NCBI RefSeq assembly: GCF_910591885.1
Contig: NC_063271.1
Coordinates: 9,107,001-9,171,000, forward strand
Direction: 5' to 3'
Source: Bombus terrestris
Lineage: Eukaryota > Arthropoda > Insecta > Hymenoptera > Apidae
DNA length: 64,000 nucleotides
How positions within the stretch are numbered: position 1 is the stretch's first letter; every line of letters starts with the position of its first letter. Both the position numbers and the translations under genes were made by a program. Shown here one piece after another: positions 23,801 through 35,800 of the stretch. The notes under the pieces are model-generated. The model saw nothing but the letters and a program-made list of their open reading frames with translations. It ran no database searches and was not told the origin of the DNA.

Positions 23801-26800
23801 TAAAAAGCAATATACAAATCTTTTTATAATATGTAACAGATGTAAAATGAACGTTATAAAAAGAAAAAGAAATGAAGAATCATACTGTTCGTTCGAGTTC
23901 GTTTGTTATTTCATCGATTTATTTTTACTACGCTTGTAATACCTTACGAATATCGACAGCTCGCTTGAAGAACGATGTTTGCTTTGGGTTCCAGGCAGCC
24001 AGTCGAAGATCCAGAGGATCAAAATGTCGGAGGCGGAAGGTGAGGTCTTCTTTACGAGCTGGCGTCACGATCTTCTTTGAATATCTTTGGCCTACGATTA
24101 TTCGAGTATCGTATGATAGATAATGAACGAGCGAAATTGGTCTACGTTAACTCAGGGAAAAATGTACGATGATCGCGGCTTTTGAATAAATACGATAGGG
24201 CGTACGATTGTCTGTAAAACGTAACATCATTAACGAAACATTACTTCTTCTCTTTTCTCTCATCTTTGAATCCTGACATTCTTTTCTCAATTCATCACAT
24301 TGAATTGTTAAAGGACGTTCTCTGCACGTGACTACTAAAAAAGGAAAAGTTAAAAAAAAAAGACGAAAGAAAGAAAATAAAACGAAGTACGTACATCTTT
24401 CTGCGATGTAACCATTGCTGTGTTTTCTGCTACGTTAACCCTTTAACAGTATAGCCTCAGAAAAATTCGAGAAAATCATCGAATACAATACTACGTTTAT
24501 AATATATTAGTAATCTATCGTTATTTACAGCTGCAAAAAGTATTAGCACATTATTGTGTCCATTATAACATTCACGTACAAATTCATTAGGTTCAGGTTT
24601 ATTAAATTTCATATTATTTGCTAATACTTTCGTATAACTACAAAAATTTGACTGTTTAAGAATAAAATGTAGAGCCTGATAAGCCTCTTTACTGGGAAAT
24701 AAAGCCACGTGCCAATACTTTTTTGTAACCGCTATATCTTGATATAAATGAAAGGTGTGCAGATCCATTGTTGATAAAAAAAAAAACTGCTTCATTCTCT
24801 TCATCTGACACGGTCCATTTTAATGCCATTAAATTTTTCCAGATATTCAAAACGTCGTGGAGAACCATAATTTCCAGAACATCGTCGAGGGAGAAAGTGG
24901 AAAATCAAACACAGTGGAATATTTAGACATCCACGAGGATATTCCAAAGGAAACCGTAAAAGAATATCCGGAAGAGACCAAGGAGGAATTATTCAAAGAG
25001 GAAAAAGAGAAGGAGACGTACGTGGAGAACGAGAGGAAATCGATGGAAATAGAGAAGAAAGAGGCCGCACAACCAGGTTCGTGACGCACGGTAATTCGAG
25101 GATAGATGGATCACCTGTTTCGAATCGAACAAATCTAGCTCAACGCATTCCGTGGTTGTTAGTTGCGTGTGAAATGAAACGCGAAGCAATTTCAAGGATT
25201 GTTAAATCCTTGTATTTTAGTCTGTTATCTTCTGACTAAACAATCACCTAACTTCGATTTAACAAACCTATATAATTGTTATTTTCTATCGATCTTTACG
25301 CTATAAAGAGTACTATGCTACGATCTGGATAAATTAGGCACTTTATTTAACCACTTAATGCACATACCTCTGATATATGTGGATCTATGTGTAATAGATT
25401 GTTTTTAGTCTATCGATTATTTTATTCACTCATTTTTATGAACTTAAGCTGAGCTTATACTAAAATATCTTAATATGTATAATATAAAAGATATATTATA
25501 CATTTATTTTCAGTGTTCCAGTGTCAATTAGCTATTATAAAGTGCCAGTTAATTATTATAAAAAATTCGTAAACCGAGGAAAGATTTATACGTTAAGGAG
25601 CTAAATGTTATTTAATATAAATTAAATGCACTAGCTGTTTATAGCAATCCGAACACTTTGAGTTTTAAGCTCTTTCAGATTAATCTAAATGTATGAATTC
25701 AAGAAACTTGAAATATCTTGATCAATGTAACCTGGTATTTACTTGACTTGATTCTCAAGTTTTTACACTCGTTCGCGTTCAACCAGTTACTTATTTCTTG
25801 ACTATTTTGAACGAAGTAGTACGTGAATTTTACTAAACTGTAAAAGTTAATAAGAAATTAATAATTAGAAGTAGTATTTCTTATCTTCTTATAGAATTAG
25901 AATATAAATGAAAATTTTCATGTCAGGAACTATGGTAAAAGGAATAAAATTATCGTACTTTGATTTATCTATAATTTAGTAATTATAAATTAGATCTTGT
26001 CAAAATTAAACAGTTGCCCATTTACTTTTGAATTATACCGTACATACTTATATTTTATGCAAGCTAGAATCGCTGTTATTTTAATTATGTTAATCACTGT
26101 ACCATGGACACAATTAGAATCTACAAGAACTCTTTAGAACAACTCGCCGAATTTCCAACTTCAAAATGAAACACCACAGAATAGAAATATAAAAAATCCT
26201 CTTATCAAAACGAAGATATAATTCCACTTTCTTAGTTATCGGTTAAGAAGAATCTCAGCCAATCCGAACGTTATCTATAAAATTGGTGTAATAACGAAGA
26301 GGTTGATCCATCTGGCTCCTTACCAAAGAAGCTAACCACCAATAAGACCCATAAGTAAAAACCTACTCTCCTTACATATATCTGCAATATCGTCTTCGTA
26401 TCAACTTTTACAAATCAACCCAAAGAAACGTCTTCTTTTTAAAGAAGAAAAACGTGAAAAGGAACGAATGATGGAGTATCGAACTGGTTTGAATTTCGAA
26501 TTAGCTGCTAATATGGGGCCGATCTCTCGTCTCGCTGCGCGGCGTCGTTCACGATTCGTCAGGGCTCTCTCTCCTCCGGTGGGCAGCTCCGCGAGGCGTT
26601 GAACGAGCGACCGAAAATAAATCCCCGCGGAGAATCCCGTGGCTTTTAAATAAAGCGAGCGCGACTGCCGGTCAAGCTAAGCGGCTCCTCCTCGCGAAAA
26701 CGCGTTTCACGCGTTCCTTTTGCGTCTCGAGCCAACACACACCGACTTATTCTACTTCCACACGACTCTTGATTCTCTCTGGTCTCGCTAGAAAAATCAA

Positions 26801-29800
26801 CAAATAAGAAATATCAAATACCCTTTCTAGTGTGACTAAAAAAAATCATAGTAAAGAAAAACAACGTACGTAAAAGGTATAACAGAAAAATAAAAAGGTA
26901 TCAGAGACGAGAGAGGTAGATATTCCTTCGTGTATCGTACTTCCTCGTGTACCTTTAAAACCAGTTAACATCTCTAAACGATAGAAAAGATTCAAAGATG
27001 AAAAAAGTACATCTCCTCTCGTCTTTCGTGCTTCCTTGTGTATCGTCAAATAAACATAGAATATAAAAAGGACACAAAGATGAGAAAAATAGATCTTCCT
27101 TCGTATACTGTCAAAAAAAATAAAAACAAAAAAAGGGAATCAAAAATGAGAAAAATAGATTCTTCGTGTATCGTGCTTCCTCGTGTGCCGTCTCTGCGCT
27201 GTGTGTCCTCAGGTCGTCTCTGGGTTCAACCCTCGTCTCGTGTCGTTTCTTTTTCAGCGAGTTCGAGCACCGTGGACAACGACGAGAAAATCAAACGAGA
27301 GGAAACCTCGACAAGAAAAGAAGGGACTGCGACAGGTACCATCGATGGACGAAACGAGAACCAGCCAGTCGGTGAGTGGAATTCATTGCCGCTACTGGTA
27401 GAACGTCTACGCGCGGCTCTCGAGCTCTCCCTAGGGGGTCGCCGCGAGGACGAACCGCCAGCGCTTCCCGAAGACTCTGGTGTCGACTCCGAAGAGGACT
27501 TCCGGATTCGTACTTCCATGGAACAAGTTCTGGGCAACTGCAAGGAACCAGAATTGAAGAAAGACTTGAAATTCCTCGAAGATTTGTTACTATCGGATAT
27601 ACAGACTGCTTTGTCCCGTCTTCGAGAGACTTTAGAGAAAATCGACGTGAATGCGCTCGCAAAACACGGCGCAGCTTCTGATCCTACGAGTAAATTGCAG
27701 TTATTAAGGTTGGTATCTAGTTTGTTGTCTAGGCTACAGATGCCTGAGGAGACCACGGTGAAGATTCCTGTGCTTCCTTCGACGTCTTTGAGCAGGAGAC
27801 GAAGAGGAACTAGACACACTATTGGTGTTTCTACGGAAGAATTGGCGAAGGCTAGAAAGTGGTTAGAAGAGGAAAGAAATAGTCTCCCTTTGGGAGAGAT
27901 TTCGCCTGTTATAAAGGAACAGAAGGAACAGAATATATCTACAGTTAGTGCGATTGACAGAAAGCCGGAGGAAGTTCGTGATAAATGCACGAAAGACGCG
28001 ATAAATCAAAGACAGTTACTAGAGGATAAGAATAAAGAAATTAGGGACAATAATTGTGTGTGTCGTGGGATCCAACAGGTGGATGCAGCTGATACTAAGA
28101 CTATTGGAGAGCTAAATATGTACCAGGCTCCGTATAGAGCTAACAATTATCAAGAGAAAGAGAATAACGAGAATATTATTGAAGATAGCGATGAAAGAAG
28201 TCGCGTAAGCAAATTGGCGGCTATTCTTCGGCAACGGGCTGAGTTAGCTTCAAGTAGTGGAAGATACGGGAATAGTAACAAATTTAGTGCAAAAAAGTCG
28301 AAGATCAAACGTGCGAACACTATTGATATTCCTAGTTACTTGAAGCTTCAAGCTGAGACTCTTGGACATGAAGCTACGGGCTGTTTGTCCTTAAGAAAGC
28401 CAATTAGTGTTGGAGACAAATCGTTCAATTCCAGCAACGTTACCGTTCCTACTTTTCAACCTAAGACAGAAAACGATAGAAAATTCCTGGCTTTAATTAC
28501 TAAAAACAACGAAACACCATCAGTTGCACCAGTAGTTCCCTTCAAGACGTTTGGACGCACCATGGATATGTCGTCACTGACTAACGAAAACTGGAACAGT
28601 AAATTTTCCAACATTAAAACAACCTTTGATAAACCAACGATGAGTGAAGAGAAGGATAATAAACCTTCTTTAAAGTTTCGAGCCAATAAAATGTTCCCTG
28701 GACCGGCTCAGGCACAAGTTTACTCTAATTCTACTCCAAATTATTCAAACTATTCTGCGCCAAATCCTCAGATGAAGATGGAGTCAACAGGTTTCAGGCA
28801 TGCCCCTTCCTCTCCTTTTCGTAAAATAGAAAGATCTTTGCCGGGATCTCCATCCAAGGTTCCTCCATCCTACCATTGGTCAAAGAACGTTCCAGTACCG
28901 ACAAATACACTGAAAGAAAAAGCTAGAATGATGTTTGATAAAGACACAACGCAACAATCTCCGAAATTTTCTAGAGCCAATGTAGAGAAACCTAGTTTTC
29001 CTCGACCACCGTGGATAGAACACGAGAAAAACGAGAACAGAGCCAATAACACGGTTACAGAGAACGGTAAACTGGATTATCGATCTTTTTGCAAACAGTT
29101 CGCGCCATTCGTTGGAAAAACTTCCATGGAAACGAAGAAACTCGAAGAACAGCGCCAAAGAGAACTGGCTCAACGAGACAACGTTACTGGAGTGGTGGAT
29201 GGCAAGATTTCTTTCAAAGTAGTTCCAGACAAACGTGTTCAGACTCACGAGTATCCTCCTATGGAGCATCGAGGATCTAAAGACATATTCGAAGCGATAA
29301 AAACTGGAAAAGATCGTGAGAATCGATTTGGTGAGAATAATTTTGCAGATACTACATTGAAAGGTAGTTCATCAGTGGCCGTGCAAACTGGAATAAACGA
29401 AGAGCATCAGAACGAAGGTAGATCTTTCAGAGTGATGCCTAAAATTTCAAAAGGTCAGACCTTGGTTTGTAGTAACGCCGCTGTACAGACTTCTAACAAA
29501 TTGGATAGACCAACGATATCAGTAAGTGATGTAGAAAGTGAAAAACAATGGAGACCTTTATTTTGCGAGCAGTCGGACTCTGATCAAGTGTCTGAAAATC
29601 ATCAGAGATTTATTCTGGATCACAATCAGAATTATCATACTGTATCCAGTGGTTCTGAGTATAATAATCCTGTAGTGGTTCCTGGTGTACGTCAGATTCC
29701 TAGTGAGCAAGGTTTCAGAGAATCCTTGCCTTTTCAAGAAACGCAGAATTATGAGAAACAATTGTCTGCAAATCCTGTGAATAGTTACGAGTCTGAAGAT

Positions 29801-32800
29801 AACCAAAAATATTCTTCTGCTTTGGTTCCTTCTGTTTTATTTAATGGTAACAATCCATCTGACGAAATATCAAATGCAGCAGAAGAAAAAGAGGATCTTC
29901 AGAAGACACCAGATTGGCCTATAGAAAGTTCGACTTTCCCGGATGATGAAAATATTCAAAATCAAGATATCAGCCCAGATATTGGAGTGGTTACAAGGTA
30001 CACGTGTGCTATTGCAACGGTTGCATCGTCCGTGGATAGTCCTGAACCTCGATCAGAAGAAGTGGCAGTGGATTCTAGGACGTCTTCGTCACCTTCTCCT
30101 TCACAATTTTCTTGGTCCAGGTCTAGACCACCAACCAACGAGACTATCGCTTCAGAGGACGAAATTCGTCGACATAACTTGCTGCAACAGAGCTTGGTTC
30201 GTCGCCTGCAGAATGAAATCACTTCTTTGAATGATCAACCTCATCAATCTTCTAATTTCGGACAACACCTGACTGTTAGTCAAGCTCAGACTAAATCCTC
30301 GAGTCAATCTCCTAATTTAGTTCCTCAACAACAAAGTTGTAATCAATCAAACACTGTGTTGAATCATCAGCAACAGAGTTTTAATCAACCGAATATTGCA
30401 TCCAGTCACCAGCAACAGAGTTTCGATCAACCAAATATTGCACCAAGTCGTCAACAGCAAAGTTACAAGCAACCAAATATTCCATTAAGTCATCAACAAC
30501 CTGTAAACATGAATCAGAATGTGCACCATCCACAATCGACTTTTAATCAAAATATTCACCATCAACAATCGAATATAATTCACCAGGAACAAAGATACAA
30601 TCAACCAGCAAACTTCGATCGACCGACAGGTTCCCAAGGACCAAGTCGATTTAAATATCTAACACCAGTTCCTCAAAAGAAGCCAGAGCCACCTCGGGCG
30701 CGTTCACCAGGACCAGTGACCGTGAACAGGGTGGTTGCTTTACGGGAAGCTTACGAACAGGTGCCAAACCCTCAATCGAAATCAATTCACAAGGAACGTT
30801 CTCCAGTTCCAAATGGAGCGGTACCAATCGACTCCAGTGACGAATATTTGGTATCTTGTGCGAATAAAACTTCTAGATCTATAGTGCTCTCGAAATCAGA
30901 GTCCTGGCACCAATTGGCTCTCTCCAATCGTTATCCTCGAGCACCTAAAATAAACACACCAGCATCGACATCTTCGTTTCAAAGCTCTCATCCAAAACCA
31001 CCCAAACCAAAGTCTCCGTCTTCTCAGAAATTAAGGTCCAAACAATTTGAAGCGTCGTCAATGGCGGACAGCGTCAAGAAGATGGAAGATAAGATCAGAC
31101 AGTATTTCGATCAACCAGGTGATCATGTAGAATCGAAAGATTCTTTGAAACACAGAAGATCACCTAGATTTGCGTCTAAAGGGATGGTTGGACTGTCTCG
31201 TAGTCGTACTATGCCTGGTTTATCCGATGAAAAATTGTGTCTTTCGATAACTACCTCTCAACAAATGCCATTACTAAACGTGAACACCGCAGATGTTGAC
31301 AAAGTGTTCGACGATCTGTTCGAGGAAGCCACGAGGACGGATAATCAGTAATAAAACTGGTTTGAATCTCTTCGTTTATTTAGCGTGACGTGTATTTGAG
31401 GAATACAGGACGTCATATTGGATCCTCTTCGATGGGATCCGCTATTTCTTGGTGCAGCTGGATGATTTGTTTTATACTAACGATTCTGGTTGTGGAAAAA
31501 ATTCACGATTTCTAGTCGTCGATAATTGTAATTATCCTCCTGTCTTAGGAGAAGATCTCTAGTATCGTGTCCGAATCTAAGGTTCGTCTTGGACAATTAT
31601 CGATCTGCTCGCGACGTTGCAGAGTGTCTTTCATAAATTAAGAAATCAAAGGGAACGAGTAGAAAAAATGGATATAAAACTGTGTGAGGAGGAACAAGTG
31701 ATAGATAACGTTGTAATATTTAATTGGCAGCGTTGCTTGTTGTGATGCGGAGAAGACATTAAGTGAAGCTTCGAAGCTACCAAAAGGAAGTTTAAGTGAA
31801 GTGACAAATAAAAATAATAGATCTTCATGTAGAAACTTAAAAAGGAAACAACAACAACAACAACAAAAAAAGAAAAATTACTGAAGGCAGTGGATCTGCG
31901 TGGATATTAACAGAGGAGATCAAGCCAACGTCGAAAGCCATACATGCATACATACGTTAAAGTGAAGTGAGCATAAAAAATAATAAATATTCGTATAGAA
32001 ATAAAATTAAAAAGAGGAGTTATTGAAACCAGTTGATCTATGTGCATTTCGACAGAGGAGATCAACTAACGACGAGAATTATACATAACTAATTAACAAC
32101 ATTGTTTGTTGTGTATGACGCGACTTACAGTACAGAGAAGACATTAAGTGAAGCTTCGAAGCTACCAAAGGAAGTTCAAGTGAAGTGAAAAATAAAAATA
32201 ATAAATCTTCATATAGAAACTTAAAAAAGAACAAAAAAAAAAAAGAAAAATCATTGAAAGCAGTGGATCTGCATGAATTTGAAGAGAGAAAAGATGAGCC
32301 AACGTCAAAGGTCGTTCGTCGAGGAAACAAGACTGAATGCTAAAATGATTATTGCTCGCGTGTTCAGCACGAAAAGGGGCGCGCGTTCTCTCACGGAGGA
32401 AGTTTCCTCTCTTGTTTCGCGTCGAAGAAACGCCCCATGTGCGCTTTTCACTCTTGTTTGTTTCATGTTTCATTTTTTTCTTAATTTTCTTTTCTTCTTT
32501 TCTTTTTCTTTTTTTGTTCTTCTTCTTTTAATAAGCCTCGAGTCGCGCTCTGCGCGCGAACACGTTTTGCGGACGGACGTTCAGAGTCGCTAGAAGGTCG
32601 TGCCAAAGCCCGAATAAAGCAGTGAGTCACAGCCCTTCTTTTGTTGATCCTTTTTTGACGCGCAGTAGCGTGTAGCTTGCACCAGCCGGACTGTGCACGA
32701 AGTTTGAATAGTAGCATACAGTGATGAACAAAATTGTTGGCACATAACATCCTATTTTCTATAAACTTATGTGTGAATTTGGGAAAACACGATTCTTTGC

Positions 32801-35800
32801 TCAACGTTCTTGTGAAATACGCTGCGTAACTATAGAACTAAAATCTTGAATGTTTAAATTGTTAGGTACCAGATGGAAGGTAGAAAATCTGACCAAAATC
32901 GTGCAAAATTATAGTTAGACTTACAACAATTTCATTTTATTGTATACTGAGCTCAATTTTTGTAAAATCAAATATTCTATTATATCGGTGCTGTTGTTAT
33001 AAAATAGAAATAAACTAGTTTCCATCTTTTTTCTCTTTCTTCTTTTCTTTAGTCTATCGTTTAATCCATTGTTTTTGCAAAAAGAATAAATTGTTCCTAA
33101 ATACGAAATATGTACTTCTTTCTTTATCACGTCAACGTATAAACGTATAAAACTTGAATGTTATTAAATGGTTTTATAATTACAAAATGCGCTATTTGAG
33201 AAGTAGAGTTTGGAAACGATTGATCAATTTAGAAGAAGTATCTTCATGACAGAAGCATTTCAATATAAAATAGCTGTAGAAATAAATAACTCGATAGATT
33301 CGAAGATATAAGATATTTGAAAAATATTTGATTGTTGTGTTTCTTTAACTTATTTGATAATATTAGTTTGCATAACTAATGTTATTGATATAATTTATAC
33401 ATTTTTTATTATTTTATTATTTCTTATTATTTATTTTTATAGCACAACTGCTTAATGAATTTTGACGATGTAACAAAGGAGAATCGAAAAAGGAACCGTG
33501 AATTTTATAAGTTTACACAGAATTTTACAAGAAAATCTGGTTTGTGCTGATACTTTTGTTCATTACTGTATATTAGTACATCTAGGTGCAGTAGAATGCA
33601 AGAGGGGGACCTTGTCTGACTATTCACGTCCAGTTTTACTTCCTTTGACAGATTTTTGTTTCTTATATGCCACTTACTTCTTCGTCGAGTATTAATAACT
33701 GCCAAGTATCACCGTGTTACTATTTCAGTTGAGATAATTGATAGACAGTGGATCTTTATGCATACTTTTACGAACTAAATTGAACTAAAGAAGTAAAACC
33801 TAAATAGAAATCTGTCTTAAGTACTATAATATAAATATTACAATGAAATATTCGAATGTTTCGTATATTTTTAAGCATTATACGCACTTTTTTTATAAAG
33901 TTTCCATAAATGGATAAACATCCATAGTCTAATAATTAAATTCCTAAAAAATTTATAGAGTAATTATGTACAGAAGAATACGTTTATTTGGCTAAAGAAT
34001 TATTATTTATTGAGTCAATGCTTCCATACAATTTATTATTAGATTTTGTACCAGTTTTCTTTTATTTAATTTTACACAATATTTTGCGTCCTATTTCTTT
34101 AGTATATATCTTTATATAGTAGCTAAAGAATTTAATTAGGTGAAAATTCAATTTTAAATACTTGGACAATGTCCCCCCATAAAACAAGCGACAACACACA
34201 CAATCCTGAAGCTGTTTGAAACTAACGAATCTAATTGCAATACAGTCAGAGAAAATGTAAAAGGATCAAATATGCACTTAGAAGCCTTAAAACAGTTTAA
34301 TCTTAAAAATTAAACGATGATGGAAAAAAATACCGGAAGCTTGATGATCTTTAATTTACGCACGATTTATATCCTACACTCGACGCTTGGATTCTTGGCG
34401 GAAATGGAGAATGATGTCACATTAATTGCTGCATTAGCAGATCACAGAATCACGAGGAATATTACTAAATAGATAAATTGACATTCACTCTATTAACACT
34501 CGTGACTCGACATGCTTTCCTTTCTCACTTACTAATATAATTTACATGAATTAATTTAAACAAGAAATGATATTACTAATTATAAATTCGTTAAATCCGG
34601 GATAAACTAAGATTTTACGCCGTGTGTCTACCGACAATAATCACGACAAAGTAAAACATGGTAAAGCTTAGAGTAAAGTGAAAGGACTGAGAAAATATTT
34701 AAAGCTAATGTAGAATAGGTCAAGAAAAATGTAGAGTACTTTAAGAAAGATTCTTAGAAAAAATACTTCTGCTAAGAGGACGTTACAAAAAGGACTGTCT
34801 GAAAATTAGAAAATTAATAAAAAATAATAAGCAATTAAGTGAACATTGACAGATTAAGAAACGCAATATCGAGTTCTCGTTTTACTTGTAAAATATCTTA
34901 AATAATGAAGAGAAAAATGACTATTTAACAATTACCAAATACGAACATTTAAAATAAGATTCAGAGTAAAATTTTAAAGTAAGATATCAAGTTTTTAAAA
35001 TAGAATTTAAAATAGAATCGAAAAGTGCTCTCCCGATGGATCTTCGATCAGAAAATTCCAATAAATAACGAATGGCTCTTCGATTAACGGAGGAGCAAAT
35101 CGTCCTCTATCGACACAAAAATAGCGCGCCCCGTACACGTGCATTTATTTGGAGATTGTAAATACAGAGAGAGAAAGAGAATCGGGAGACGCGCCAGCCA
35201 AGTTTCCAAGTCTTCGTTCGCGGAATCAATGAGGAATTGCTTCTGGCGACTTCAATCTTTGCAGTTTCGCGCCGAAAAAATATATACTATTACATATATT
35301 CGTATATATAAATCGCCACATGTTTCCCGTGTGTTCAAAACACACGCGTACACCTACTCAAAAAGGTACGAGTGCGTTTGTGTGATCGTGTGTAAAATTT
35401 ACGCACGAATACCCATTTGGGTTGAACTTTGTTTTGAGCTACCTATATCGAATTTGTGACCTATTCCGGTTGTTATATAATAGTTTTTGGCAAATAGAAT
35501 TAAAATTTTCAATTCTATGGCGCGGAGATCGTTATTTAAAAAATTATGCGCGTACATAAAACGTATGCATACTGTACATTTTATTTGAACATATATGTAT
35601 GTTTTATTCTACTCGTTAAAAATTATACATTCATATGAAGATCACAGGAGGATAACGTGAAAATTATATTATTGTAGATCTTTTTATTTTAATTTCACCT
35701 TACGATTAAACATAATTGACAATGCAAAAAATCTACTAGGCTCAAAAATGTAAACATTCTAATAATAGCGATGAGTTGAGAAAGTTCGGTACACGTCAAC

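Larger units (their letters stand above)
17943..23994 (+). other. Long first intron of the smoothelin-like gene
   Basis: Holds a two-copy tandem duplication and a Tc1-like remnant (18.05-18.84 kb) and a purine-rich repeat field (22.69-23.70 kb). It also has GC-richer islands at about 19170-19415, 20110-20310 and 22140-22560 that do not read as convincing exons and may be regulatory. The remainder is AT-rich with nothing recognised. Confidence 0.4.

Noticed and set aside
24457..24804. 115-residue minus-strand ORF
   Set aside because: Most of it is the Tc1-type MITE and flanking intron; the frame does not start with a good context or match a protein.
27038..27257. N-terminal extension of the large ORF from a GTG
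   Set aside because: It is repeat-derived and precedes a good acceptor (TTTTTCAG at 27257) that matches the phase of the upstream coding exon; only the internal-promoter possibility is retained.
27226..27990. 254-residue minus-strand ORF
   Set aside because: Antisense shadow of the large smoothelin-like exon.
32481..32804. Minus-strand ORF and a similar + strand ORF at 33498-33695
   Set aside because: The peptide similarity between the two arises from the inverted ends of the Tc1-like element, not from two genes.
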